DNA from: an uncultured Anaeroplasmataceae bacterium
GTDB taxonomy: Bacteria > Bacillota_I > Bacilli_A > Acholeplasmatales > Anaeroplasmataceae
NCBI GenBank assembly: GCA_947589245.1
Contig: CANQBD010000002.1
Location: forward strand, 27,680 to 91,679
Length of the DNA stretch: 64,000 nucleotides
Reading direction: 5' to 3'
The notes under the pieces: model-generated
What the model was told of the DNA's origin: nothing
The model's database searches: none
What the model saw: the letters and a program-made list of their open reading frames with translations, nothing else
Made by a program: the position numbers and the translations under genes
Shown: positions 25,976 to 35,177 of the stretch, piece by piece
Layout of the letters: every line of letters begins with the position of its first letter
Numbering within the stretch: position 1 is the stretch's first letter

Positions 25976-27184
25976 CTAAAGAGATGAAAAAAATTCTTGA
26001 GCCTCTTTTACACTTTTAACAAATTTCTCAACATCTTCTACTGTATTATAAAAATAGAAAGATGCTCTAACTGTGCCAACCGTTTTTAACCATTTAATAA
26101 TTAATTGTGCACAATGATGGCCAGCTCTTAAACAAACATCATTATTATCAAAAACACTAGCTGCATCATGAGGATGAACATTCTTAATATTAAAAGTGAT
26201 AATCCCTGTTTCAGCTGTCGCATTATAAATAACTACATTAGGAATCTTCTTAAGCTCAGCAAGGGCTTTTTCTTTTAAGAAATATTCATATTTAGCAATT
26301 TCATCAAGCCCAATAGCCTCGACATATTCTATGGCCTTAGCTAAACCAATCGCTCCAGCAATAATTGGTGTCCCTGTTTCAAAACGATATGGTGCATCCT
26401 TAAAAGTCATTTCATGAAGGTTCACATCATCAGCCATATCACCACCAAATTCAATAGGTGGCATATCAGCTAATAATTTAGCTTTGCCATATAAAACACC
26501 AATCCCTGTAGGACCACAAATTTTATGCCCTGAAAAAGCCAAAAAGTCACAATCAAGCTTCTTTACATCAACTTTCATATGTGGCACCGCTTGAGCAGCA
26601 TCAACACTTACTACTGCCCCAACAGAATGAGCTAATTTGATAATTTCTTCAATAGGCGTAATATAACCCATAACATTAGAAACATAGGTAATGGCTACCA
26701 GTTTTGTATTTTTAGTCAAAACTGACTTAAAATTTTCAATTGTGATTCTACCTTCCTCATTGAGAGGAACATAAATTAACTTGGCTTTAGTTTTGGCACA
26801 AACATTAATCCAAGGCATACATGAAGAGTGATGTTCAAGTTCTGTAGTGATTACTTCATCACCCTCTTTTAAATTAGTCAAACCATAACTTAAAGCTACT
26901 AAATTTAAAGAAGCTGAAGCCCCTCTTGTAAAAACAATTTCATCAAAATCAGCATTAATAAAATTAGCAATTTTATTTCTTGCTTCTTCATATGCATCAG
27001 TTGCTAAATAGGATAGTTTATAAACACCTCGATGAACATTAACCCCAAGCTTAGCATAATAGTCATTAACAGCCTCTATTACACAATTAGGCTTTAAAGC
27101 TGAGGCAGCACTATCTAAATAGGAAAGCTGAGGGTTATCTTTTAAAACCGGAAAATCGCCTCTTAGCTTTTCAACATTCAGCAT
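25976..27184 (-). CDS. sufS: Cysteine desulfurase SufS
   Basis: PLP-dependent enzyme that removes sulfur from L-cysteine, 402 residues. The PLP lysine lies in FSGHKICGPTGIGVLYG, TELEHHSSCMPW and VDAAQAVPHMKVD are present, and the active-site cysteine is in LRAGHHCAQ. The frame opens at GTG 27193, but AGAGGTG is the ribosome binding site, so ATG at 27184 is chosen. The sufD stop lies within that site, so translation is likely coupled. Confidence 0.96.
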   Translation of the reverse strand: MLNVEKLRGDFPVLKDNPQLSYLDSAASALKPNCVIEAVNDYYAKLGVNVHRGVYKLSYLATDAYEEARNKIANFINADFDEIVFTRGASASLNLVALSYGLTNLKEGDEVITTELEHHSSCMPWINVCAKTKAKLIYVPLNEEGRITIENFKSVLTKNTKLVAITYVSNVMGYITPIEEIIKLAHSVGAVVSVDAAQAVPHMKVDVKKLDCDFLAFSGHKICGPTGIGVLYGKAKLLADMPPIEFGGDMADDVNLHEMTFKDAPYRFETGTPIIAGAIGLAKAIEYVEAIGLDEIAKYEYFLKEKALAELKKIPNVVIYNATAETGIITFNIKNVHPHDAASVFDNNDVCLRAGHHCAQLIIKWLKTVGTVRASFYFYNTVEDVEKFVKSVKEAQEFFSSL

Positions 27185-27189
27185 TAAAA

Positions 27190-27987
27190 TCACCTCTTAA
27201 TAAAACTTTTAAGCTTAAAATCTATCTCTTCTTGATATTCCTTAACTGCAATCTTAGCAATAAAAGGACTAATTATTCCTTCTAAAATTAATAAAAAGGC
27301 CTCAGTACGAGATAAACCTCTACTCATCAAATAAAATAGACTATCATCAGACATCTTCCCAATAGATGCCCCATGATTAGCAATAACATCATATTCATCA
27401 ATTAACAAAATAGGCCTAGAAGTAACTAAAGAATCATCATCCATTATAATTCCTTTAGAAAGCTGCTTACAAACAGACTTAGCCATTCCCTTAAATATTT
27501 TTCCTGTAGTGTCAAATAAAATATTAGAGCCATTTAACGCCACACCAAAATTGGAAATATTGGAATTAGTACTTTTAGCTTGATGATTTATTTGTTGATA
27601 AAAACTTTGATTATATTTATTTCCTACAGCAAGCAATTCTACATTCGTATTAGAATTTGGATTTAAAACATCAATATCTAAATGTTCTAAAGATGAACCT
27701 AAAGAAATTTCGGTTATTTCTAAATTGCCATAATTTTTAAAAGCTCTATCCGTATTACTAGAATTTAAAATCTGATATTTCACATTTGAACCTTCACCAA
27801 TTCTAACATTAATCTTTTTAGAATTAGTTAAATCAAATAAAATAACATCAACATTTTTATCAATAATTATTTCTAAACTATCTTCAATTAGAATAACATC
27901 CGCAATTGTTTGTTTAATTTCTAAAACTGATTTCTGAAGTGAAAGACCTAAAACTCCAGAACCACTTAATTTTCTTAAATTAATCAT
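27190..27987 (-). CDS. sufD: Short SufD
   Basis: SufD subunit of the SufBCD scaffold, but only 265 residues where 400-440 is usual. The beta-helix core and the C-terminal domain are kept: DEYDVIANHGASIGKMSDD holds the conserved His, followed by [23 protein letters not shown]. The N-terminal helical domain is reduced, with only about 25 residues before the first beta-strands. The frame is continuous, and the ATG overlaps the sufC stop (ATGA), so it is not a truncated frame. A lineage-specific short form is likely. Confidence 0.88.
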   Translation of the reverse strand: MINLRKLSGSGVLGLSLQKSVLEIKQTIADVILIEDSLEIIIDKNVDVILFDLTNSKKINVRIGEGSNVKYQILNSSNTDRAFKNYGNLEITEISLGSSLEHLDIDVLNPNSNTNVELLAVGNKYNQSFYQQINHQAKSTNSNISNFGVALNGSNILFDTTGKIFKGMAKSVCKQLSKGIIMDDDSLVTSRPILLIDEYDVIANHGASIGKMSDDSLFYLMSRGLSRTEAFLLILEGIISPFIAKIAVKEYQEEIDFKLKSFIKR

Positions 27988-28802
27988 TTTTGAGAATTAT
28001 GAGCACAAGAACCTAATAGAACATGGGTCTTTTCATCTTCTTCTTGATCTATTTCAATTCCAAGCTCCTCTTTCACCCAATCATAGCCTAACTGGTCAAT
28101 CTTAGCAATAAGCTCCTTGCCACCTGTTAAAACTATTTTTCCATTTATCATTATATGCACAAAATCTGGCTTGATATAGTCAAGTAGCCTTTCATAGTGC
28201 GTAATCAGTAAACAACCAAAATTTTCATTGACCATATCACTAACATTCTGGCCAACAATTTTTAACGCATCAACATCAAGACCAGAATCTATTTCATCTA
28301 AAATAGCAAATTTAGGCTTAAGCATTTTAAGCTGTAAAATTTCATTACGCTTCTTTTCACCACCTGAAAAGCCTTCATTCAAATAACGATGAGCTAAATT
28401 TTCAGGCATTTTTAATTCACCACAAGCTTTTTCATATTCTCTAATAAAAGAAAATAAAGAAACATCCTTACCAGAAGTAGCCTTCATAGCTGTTCTAATA
28501 AAATCACTATTAGTAACACCACTAACCTCAGCAGGATATTGGTAAGCTAAAAAAATGCCTTTCCGCGCTCTTTCATCAACTTCTAAAGGTAAAATGTTTT
28601 CACCATCAAGTAAAATTTCACCTTCAGTGACATCATATTTACGTTGGCCCATTATTATGGAAGAAAGAGTAGATTTACCTGTCCCATTAGGACCCATAAT
28701 AGCATGGACCTCACCAGTTTTAATGGTTAAATTTACACCTTTTAAAATAACCTTATCACCAATATTTGCATGTAAGTTTTTAATTTCCAAAGTATTACTC
28801 AC
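27984..28802 (-). CDS. sufC: Fe-S assembly ATPase SufC
   Basis: ABC-type ATPase of the SUF complex, 272 residues. Walker A GPNGTGKSTLS, LAYQYPAEVSGV, signature FSGGEKKRNEILQ, Walker B FAILDEIDSGLD, switch His LLITHYERLL. The C-terminal ~25 residues form a slightly longer acidic, cysteine-containing tail (CAHNSQK end). GTG start at 28802, eight bases after GGAG; a GTG at 28811 overlaps the ribosome binding site. First gene of sufCDSUB. Confidence 0.95.
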   Translation of the reverse strand: MSNTLEIKNLHANIGDKVILKGVNLTIKTGEVHAIMGPNGTGKSTLSSIIMGQRKYDVTEGEILLDGENILPLEVDERARKGIFLAYQYPAEVSGVTNSDFIRTAMKATSGKDVSLFSFIREYEKACGELKMPENLAHRYLNEGFSGGEKKRNEILQLKMLKPKFAILDEIDSGLDVDALKIVGQNVSDMVNENFGCLLITHYERLLDYIKPDFVHIMINGKIVLTGGKELIAKIDQLGYDWVKEELGIEIDQEEDEKTHVLLGSCAHNSQK

Positions 28803-28832
28803 AATAATCACTCCACTTCTAAAGCATTAAGT

Positions 28833-28841
28833 ATTATACCA
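28833..28841 (-). promoter_or_regulatory. Extended -10 promoter of sufCDSUB
   Basis: TGGTATAAT, 31 bases before the sufC start. No good -35. No iron or IscR-type operator was recognised. Confidence 0.65.
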
Positions 28842-28849
28842 CAAAAGAA

Positions 28850-30268
28850 TTATTTTTTACCATATTTAGCCAAATTCTTATAGTATAAACGATTAACCTC
28901 TCTAAATAAAGCATCTGGTGATGCTGAATCAAGAACTTTATCACAATAGCTCTGTGATAGTAAAGAATTAGATTTTAAAGTTATGGCAATATCACTATTC
29001 TTTAATAAGTGATTAGATAGATCAGATGAAGATAATCCTACAATTTTCAAATTGACCTCTTCACAATATTTATGTAAAATAGCCAGCTTCTCGATTTCTT
29101 TACTATAAATTTTTAAATATTGGAAGCCTTCCTTCTCATATTCAAAATCATCATAAATAAAAATAGCTAATTTTGAAGCATATTCACTTCTATTAATGAC
29201 CTCAACTAAATTATTAATATTTTCTTTGGTATCAATAATCAAAAAATATAATATTTCCCCTTTTAGACACTCACCAGGAATTAAAGAATTGAATTTCTGA
29301 TTTTTCTTATCTAAAACATATTTGCTAGCAGCTTCATTTAAAGGCCCATTATAAAAGGTAAATAAGACATCATCGACAACTTGATTTACAAACGGATGAA
29401 CCTTCTCTGCTTTTAATAATTTTAAGACATTTGAAGCAAGCTTTTCTTCAATATTTTCTAAAGCTAAATATTTAAAATTTACTGTATCATATAAGGCCGC
29501 TCCAGACATACAGATAACTGGATGACTAATCTTTACATTATTCAAAAGTGGCATAAAGGTTGTTGGAGTTCTAGTTGTAAATAAAGTTACATTAGTCTTA
29601 ATTCGATTTAAATAATTAAGCTTATATTGCATAAAACCTTTAAAATTATCTGCATCTTTCATTAGAATACCATCAATACCAACACAGAAAAGTAAATCAC
29701 GATTATAATGGCGATGAGGTAACCTAAACAAATTGACACCCAAAGCTATCAAAACACCAACTATCGTTGATAAAATACGATTCAAGCCAAATTGCCATTG
29801 CCACTGCCCAACATTAATATTAGGATTAATTGTCACAGATAAAAAGGTTAAGATGGCAACAAAGACAGCTGCTGACTGATGAGTAGCTACCCCTATAACA
29901 ACAACTAAAATACTAAATAATGAAATTAAAAGATAAGGAATTACAAAATTCCAAGTCTCTAAATTGACCGAATTTAAATTAGGCCATGTACCTCCACATA
30001 ATTCATAAAAGGTAATTAGTAAAATACCTACAACGCCACCTATAACAGAAGCTACACATCTATTTTTAGCCTGAGCTAAAGAAGCGCTCTTACTAGCATG
30101 AACAGAATAAGCAGTGGCAATTCCAGCAAAAAAAGGATTATACCAAGAAAATGCAAAATTATCATCTACTCCTGGAAGCAGCTCTATGGCCTTTAAGACA
30201 ATATAAACTGCTAAACAAAGAAATATTGAAATTGCTGTCTTAATTGTTCTAAGTCCAATCCTTTTCAT
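28850..30268 (-). CDS. FUSC/aromatic acid exporter-like membrane domain fused to a HAD-like domain that lacks the nucleophile
   Basis: A 472-residue protein. Residues 1-185 contain five or six membrane helices like the FUSC/ArAE family, with the AFSWYNPFFAGIATAYS region and GLNRILSTIVGVLIALGVNLF near the end of the membrane part. From about 190 on is a soluble Cof-type HAD-like fold: FCVGIDGILM in place of DxDGTL, VTLFTTRTP, PVICMSGAALYD, a cap, then VGLSSSDLSNHLLKNSDIAITL. The first motif Asp is a Gly, so phosphatase activity is unlikely. ATG with AGGTG. It lies before sufC with leuS upstream. Substrate unknown. Confidence 0.7.
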   Translation of the reverse strand: MKRIGLRTIKTAISIFLCLAVYIVLKAIELLPGVDDNFAFSWYNPFFAGIATAYSVHASKSASLAQAKNRCVASVIGGVVGILLITFYELCGGTWPNLNSVNLETWNFVIPYLLISLFSILVVVIGVATHQSAAVFVAILTFLSVTINPNINVGQWQWQFGLNRILSTIVGVLIALGVNLFRLPHRHYNRDLLFCVGIDGILMKDADNFKGFMQYKLNYLNRIKTNVTLFTTRTPTTFMPLLNNVKISHPVICMSGAALYDTVNFKYLALENIEEKLASNVLKLLKAEKVHPFVNQVVDDVLFTFYNGPLNEAASKYVLDKKNQKFNSLIPGECLKGEILYFLIIDTKENINNLVEVINRSEYASKLAIFIYDDFEYEKEGFQYLKIYSKEIEKLAILHKYCEEVNLKIVGLSSSDLSNHLLKNSDIAITLKSNSLLSQSYCDKVLDSASPDALFREVNRLYYKNLAKYGKK

Positions 30269-30276
30269 AAAATCAC

Positions 30277-32682
30277 CTAATGTACTACAATATTGACTAA
30301 TTTTTTAGGAACAACAATCGTTTTGACAATTTGTTTGCCATCTAAATGAGCTTTAACCTTTTGACTTGCTAAAGCTAAATCAATAATGCTATTTTTATCT
30401 AAATCTGGTGCTACCTCAAGACGATCTCTAAGCTTTCCATTAACTTGTACTACTAAAAGTATTTTTTCACTAGCAAGTTTAGTTTCATCATAAGTAGGCC
30501 ATGACTCATAAGTAATTGTATTATCATGCCCTAAAAATTCCCAAATCTCTTCACAAAAGTGCGGACAAATAGGATATAAAAGTTTAACAAAATTTTCCAT
30601 ATAAGGGCGATATACTGACTCAGCCTTATAAACCTCATTAATAAAGGTCATAAGTTGGGCAATAGCGGTATTAAAATTCAAACTATCATAATCATAAGAA
30701 ACCTTCTTAACCGTTTGATTATAAATCTTATCAAGGCTACCATCATTGTTAGAACTTAATAATTCTTGATATTCAGGAGTCATAAAGAACCGCCATATAC
30801 GATCTAAGAATTTACGAGCTCCTTCAAGACCTTTACTACTCCAAGGAAGAGAAGCCTCAAGTGGTCCCATAAACATTTCATATAGACGTAGTGTGTCGGC
30901 ACCATATTCTTTAATAACATCATCAGGATTAATTACATTTCCGCGTGATTTGCTCATTTTTTCATTATTTTCACCTAAAATCATACCTTGATGGAATAAT
31001 TTTTTAAAAGGTTCTTTAACAGGAACTAAGCCTTTATCATAAAGATAATTATTCCAAAATCTTGAATAAAGCAAATGACCAACAGCATGTTCAGACCCAC
31101 CGACATATAGATCAACTGGCATCCAGTGCTTTAATAATTCATAATTTGCAAATTCCTTATCATTATTGACATCAATATAGCGTAAAAAATACCAGCTAGA
31201 AGCAGCTGAACCTGGCATGGTTGCAACTTCTCTTTGCCCAATCTTCCCATGATACTTAACATTGACCCAATCGGTTGCGTTAGCAAGAGGAGCTGTACCA
31301 CTAACCTTTGGCTTATAATCATCAAGCTCAGGAAGTATCAATGGTAAATCTTCATCATCTAAAACAATATCACCATCAGCTGTATGAATAATTGGAATAG
31401 GCTCACCCCAATATCTTTGACGAGCAAAAATCCACTCTCTTAAACGATAAGTAATCTTCTTTTGACCAACCTTATTAGTTTCTAGCCATTCAATCATTTT
31501 ATTGATAGCATCTTCTTTATTTAAACCATTTAAAAAATCAGAATTAATATGCAGACCATCTTCTGTATAAGCTTCTTCGGCAATATTACCACCTGCTAAA
31601 ACAGGAATAATATCTAGGCCAAATTTCTTAGCAAAAGCATAATCTCTAGTATCATGAGCAGGAACAGCCATAATAGCACCTGTACCATAGGAAGAAAGAA
31701 CATAATCAGAAATCCAAATAGGAATCTTCTTATTGTTAACGGGATTAATTGCGTAAGCACCAGTAAATACTCCTGTTTTATCCTTATTAAGTTCTGTTCT
31801 TTCTAATTCACTTTTTGAACTACATTCTTTCTGGTATGCTAAAACAGCACTTGCTTGTTCTTTAGACATAATTTTGGTAATCAATTCATGCTCTGGAGCA
31901 AGCACACAATAACTTGCACCAAACAAAGTATCACATCTTGTTGTAAAAACAACAAAACTTTCAGCACTATTTAAAACCTTGAAAGTAATAGTTGCACCAA
32001 CTGATTTACCAATCCAATTACGTTGCATTTCCTTTGTTGAAGAAGGCCAATCCAAATCATCTAAGCCTTCTAGTAAACGGTCAGCATACTTAGGAATATC
32101 CATTACCCACTGCTTCATATTTTTACGAACTACTGGATAACCACCACGTTCACTCTTGCCATCAATGATTTCATCATTAGCTAAAACTGTTCCTAATTCT
32201 TCACACCAGTTAACAGGCATATCTATTTGTTTGGCAAGACCATCATTATATAACTGCTTAAAAATCCATTGTGTCCATTTATAATATTTTGGATCACAAG
32301 TAGATACTTGTTTAGACCAATCGAAAGAAAAACCAAGCATCTTTAATTGACGAATGAAATTGTTGATATTAGCTTTAGTGAAGCCTTCTGGATGTTTACC
32401 TGTTTTAATAGCAAATTGTTCTGCTGGCAAGCCAAAGGAGTCAAACCCCATTGGATGCAATACATTATAGCCTTCCATTCTTTTCTTCCGACTAACAATA
32501 TCAGTAGCTGTATAGCCTTCAGGATGCCCAACATGAAGCCCTTGTCCTGATGGATATGGAAACATATCTAAAGCATAGAATTTAGGCTTAGAAAAATCCC
32601 AAACATCAGTTTTAAATGTTTGGTTATTTTCCCAATATTCTTGCCACTTTTTCTCTATCTTAAGATGATTATATTCTTTCAT
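30277..32682 (-). CDS. leuS: Leucyl-tRNA synthetase
   Basis: The functional LeuRS, 801 residues. HIGH motif [14 protein letters not shown] in [15 protein letters not shown]1 editing domain with [12 protein letters not shown] and [29 protein letters not shown], anticodon domain and C-terminal extension are all intact. No T-box leader is visible before it, unlike many Bacillota leuS genes. The frame opens at GTG 32694, but GGAGG lies inside that extension, so ATG at 32682 is chosen. The gene before it (a small membrane protein) ends 11 bases upstream. The degenerate paralogue lies at 14094-16103. Confidence 0.97.
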   Translation of the reverse strand: MKEYNHLKIEKKWQEYWENNQTFKTDVWDFSKPKFYALDMFPYPSGQGLHVGHPEGYTATDIVSRKKRMEGYNVLHPMGFDSFGLPAEQFAIKTGKHPEGFTKANINNFIRQLKMLGFSFDWSKQVSTCDPKYYKWTQWIFKQLYNDGLAKQIDMPVNWCEELGTVLANDEIIDGKSERGGYPVVRKNMKQWVMDIPKYADRLLEGLDDLDWPSSTKEMQRNWIGKSVGATITFKVLNSAESFVVFTTRCDTLFGASYCVLAPEHELITKIMSKEQASAVLAYQKECSSKSELERTELNKDKTGVFTGAYAINPVNNKKIPIWISDYVLSSYGTGAIMAVPAHDTRDYAFAKKFGLDIIPVLAGGNIAEEAYTEDGLHINSDFLNGLNKEDAINKMIEWLETNKVGQKKITYRLREWIFARQRYWGEPIPIIHTADGDIVLDDEDLPLILPELDDYKPKVSGTAPLANATDWVNVKYHGKIGQREVATMPGSAASSWYFLRYIDVNNDKEFANYELLKHWMPVDLYVGGSEHAVGHLLYSRFWNNYLYDKGLVPVKEPFKKLFHQGMILGENNEKMSKSRGNVINPDDVIKEYGADTLRLYEMFMGPLEASLPWSSKGLEGARKFLDRIWRFFMTPEYQELLSSNNDGSLDKIYNQTVKKVSYDYDSLNFNTAIAQLMTFINEVYKAESVYRPYMENFVKLLYPICPHFCEEIWEFLGHDNTITYESWPTYDETKLASEKILLVVQVNGKLRDRLEVAPDLDKNSIIDLALASQKVKAHLDGKQIVKTIVVPKKLVNIVVH

Positions 32683-32693
32683 AATAACCTCCA

Positions 32694-33110
32694 CTATTTA
32701 TTTTTAATGAACTTAGGTCCATTTGGTTTTTTCTTTGAATTGATTTTTTCAAGAATATAAAAAATTATAATTGGTATTGTAAAAGCTAAAAGCCCAGAGC
32801 CATACCACAAACCGATATTTTGAATAAAAATATGCTCAACATTAAAAAATATATACCAAATTAAACAACCAAAAAGAATTGTTAAAACCATACATAAAGG
32901 CATATATTTAGGTGCCTCATATTCTTTAACCATTGAAGTTTTAAATAACATCATAGTTAAATAAATAAGCGGGTGTCCAAGTAAAACAGTACACAAAAAT
33001 GCGATAAACGTGTGTGGACTATCAAAGCCTTTTAAAAAACCAACAAGTGGTATAACTAATAAATCAATTATTAAAATTATGATATGAATAATATTTAATT
33101 TTTTAAGCAA
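32694..33110 (-). CDS. Small four-helix membrane protein of unknown function
   Basis: A 138-residue hydrophobic protein with about four membrane helices and a basic C-terminal tail ([17 protein letters not shown]). No family recognised. TTG start at 33110, five bases after GGGGTGG. It is immediately upstream of leuS on the same strand, with the stop about 11 bases before the leuS ATG, so it may share a transcript. No function inferred. Confidence 0.6.
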   Translation of the reverse strand: MLKKLNIIHIIILIIDLLVIPLVGFLKGFDSPHTFIAFLCTVLLGHPLIYLTMMLFKTSMVKEYEAPKYMPLCMVLTILFGCLIWYIFFNVEHIFIQNIGLWYGSGLLAFTIPIIIFYILEKINSKKKPNGPKFIKNK

Positions 33111-33184
33111 ATTACCACCCCGTTAAATAATTTTACATAATCAAAATAATTTTACCATAAATTAGCACTTTTTTCATTAATGTT

Positions 33185-33667
33185 TTAGCTTTTTTTTATT
33201 TTTCTTAATAAAAAAATAAATGCTTCTTTTGGAATATCCTTTTTAGCTAATTCTAATTGAAATGCAGAGTCATAAAAATAAAATTTTTCAAAATGATTAT
33301 CATAACTAATAAGTTCCAATTCATCATAAATAAATTTTAGTTCTTTATTAAACTTTAACAATTTCACAATTAAAAAATCATCATATAGAGTTACTTTTAA
33401 ATTGCCAATTTCTTCATTTAATTTCTTTTTGACAAAAAAATAGGCTTTAGCCATAAATGAAATAAGTTCAACTCCTAATAATGCTAAGCTGAGGTAAGCT
33501 ACTAACCAATTCTTCAAAATGAACATTACTATTGCCAAAATAAGTAAAAATATAAGAATTAAATAATCAAGATTGCCACTTAATAAATAGTTTTTCCAAA
33601 ATATTCTTTTTTTTCGCTTTAAATCGGATTTAATAATAAAATCACTAATTATACTTTCCTTTTCCAT
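33185..33667 (-). CDS. YcxB-like membrane protein, probably leaderless
   Basis: A 160-residue protein with two central membrane helices (about 32-75) and a C-terminal ~85-residue domain with alternating strands (KVTLYDDFLIVKLLKF, KFIYDELELISYD, KKDIPKEAFIFLLRKI), resembling the YcxB-type PH-like domain. Family assignment is tentative. There is no ribosome binding site: the ATG at 33667 begins seven bases after the -10 element at 33675-33680, so the mRNA should be leaderless. Function unknown. Confidence 0.55.
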   Translation of the reverse strand: MEKESIISDFIIKSDLKRKKRIFWKNYLLSGNLDYLILIFLLILAIVMFILKNWLVAYLSLALLGVELISFMAKAYFFVKKKLNEEIGNLKVTLYDDFLIVKLLKFNKELKFIYDELELISYDNHFEKFYFYDSAFQLELAKKDIPKEAFIFLLRKIKKS

Positions 33668-33674
33668 AGAATCT

Positions 33675-33683
33675 ATTATAACA
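33675..33683 (-). promoter_or_regulatory. Extended -10 promoter for a leaderless transcript
   Basis: TGTTATAAT, with the expected start of transcription at or next to the ATG at 33667. Its upstream half lies inside the hairpin of the uxaC terminator (33684-33714). Confidence 0.6.
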
Positions 33684-33714
33684 TAAAAAGCTCTTATCCG
33701 TAAAAGATAAGAGC
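33684..33714 (-). terminator. Terminator of the uxaBAC operon
   Basis: Nine-pair stem GCTCTTATC/GATAAGAGC, seven-base loop, then TTTTTATG on the minus strand, 24 bases after the uxaC stop. Confidence 0.85.
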
Positions 33715-33737
33715 AATTTTATTATATTCATTATTAC

Positions 33738-35150
33738 TTAAAAACCAAAATATTCTTTAGCATTATTATAGCATACATCTTCTACAATCTTACCTAGAGT
33801 ATCTAATTCCTCTTTTGGATATTGCCCAGACTCAACTAAATTACCTAGCATTTGACATAATAAACGACGATAGTATTCATGACGTGGATAAGCTAGGAAG
33901 CTTCTTGAGTCAGTTAACATACCTACAGATTGAGCTACTAAACCAACCTGCATTAATGTTTCAAGATTTTGACGCATACCATCTTGTTGATCTAGGAACC
34001 ACCAAGCAGTACCAACTTGAACACGACCCTTTACTCCTTCCTTTTGGAAGCAGCCGGCTAATACTGTTAAAGCATAATTATCACGAGGATTTAAACAATA
34101 AAGGATAGTCTTTGGTAATTCATCAGTTTCATCTAAAGCTCCAAGTAATGCTGAAAGTTTAGCCATATAATTTTGATCTTCAATAGCATCAAAGCCTGTG
34201 TCTGGCCCAATCTTCTTTAGCATTGATTTAGAATTATTCCTCAAAGCTCCAATATGATATTGTTGAACCCAACCATATTTATGGTATAGTTTTCCTAAGA
34301 AAACTAAAACGTAGCCCTTATACCAATCTTGTTCAAGCTCACTAACCTCTTGATGATTAATACCCTTTTTAAATACAGCATTAGCTTGGTCATATGTTGC
34401 AGGGGCATAGTGTAAAACATCTAAAGCATGGTCAGACAATCTTGAACCCATCTTATGAAAGAAAGCAACACGCTCAGCTAAAGCTTTTTCTAAATCCTTT
34501 AACTCTTTAATTGGGTAACCAACAACTTTTGCTAACTGATTAACCCAATCAGCAAACCAAGATAATTCAACATTTATTGCCTTATCTGGACGGAAGGCTG
34601 GACGAACATGAACCTTTAAAGTCTTATCAGCATTCATCTTTTCATGCCATTCAAGAGAATCAACAGGATCATCAGTAGTACAAACTGTATCAACCTTAAA
34701 TTTGTACATCATCTCACGAGCTGTTAAAGTTTCAAGTTTCTTATTTGCTTCATCCCAAATCTTTTTAGCATTCTTAGCATTGATAATATCATTAATACCA
34801 AAATATCTACGCATTTCTAAGTGAGACCAATGATAAAGAGGATTACCTACAAAATATGGCATAGATTCAACAAATTGTAAATATTTCTTATAATCATCAT
34901 CTGGACCAGAAATTGAGTCCTCTTCATAACCTCTAGCACGTAAAGACCGCCACTTATAATGATCACCATAGCGATCACCAGCACCAAGCCATACTTCAGC
35001 TAAATTACGGAATTTTTTGTCTTCAAAAATTTCTTTTGGTTGAAGATGACAATGGTAATCAATAATCGGCATCTTCTCGGCATGTTCATGATATAACTTC
35101 TTAGCTGTTTCAGTAGTTAATAAGAAGTCCTTATCCATAAAATCTTTCAT
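33738..35150 (-). CDS. uxaC: Glucuronate/galacturonate isomerase
   Basis: Isomerises D-glucuronate to D-fructuronate and D-galacturonate to D-tagaturonate. The 470-residue length equals that of the family. Metal-binding IDYHCHLQPKEI, SHLEMRRYFGI, VHVRPAFRPDKA, LSDHALDVLHYAP, WVQQYHIGALRNNS and DSRSFLAYPRHEYYRR are all present. Last gene of uxaB-uxaA-uxaC; AAGGAG lies before the ATG. With its neighbours it converts galacturonate to 2-keto-3-deoxygluconate; kdgK, kdgA and the transporter are not in the window. Confidence 0.96.
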   Translation of the reverse strand: MKDFMDKDFLLTTETAKKLYHEHAEKMPIIDYHCHLQPKEIFEDKKFRNLAEVWLGAGDRYGDHYKWRSLRARGYEEDSISGPDDDYKKYLQFVESMPYFVGNPLYHWSHLEMRRYFGINDIINAKNAKKIWDEANKKLETLTAREMMYKFKVDTVCTTDDPVDSLEWHEKMNADKTLKVHVRPAFRPDKAINVELSWFADWVNQLAKVVGYPIKELKDLEKALAERVAFFHKMGSRLSDHALDVLHYAPATYDQANAVFKKGINHQEVSELEQDWYKGYVLVFLGKLYHKYGWVQQYHIGALRNNSKSMLKKIGPDTGFDAIEDQNYMAKLSALLGALDETDELPKTILYCLNPRDNYALTVLAGCFQKEGVKGRVQVGTAWWFLDQQDGMRQNLETLMQVGLVAQSVGMLTDSRSFLAYPRHEYYRRLLCQMLGNLVESGQYPKEELDTLGKIVEDVCYNNAKEYFGF

Positions 35151-35177
35151 TTTTCTTCTCCTTGTATTTTTATTTTT

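Noticed and set aside
27190..27987. SufD shortened by a sequencing frameshift
   Set aside because: Both ends are coupled to sufC and sufS and no missing domain is encoded in another frame nearby.
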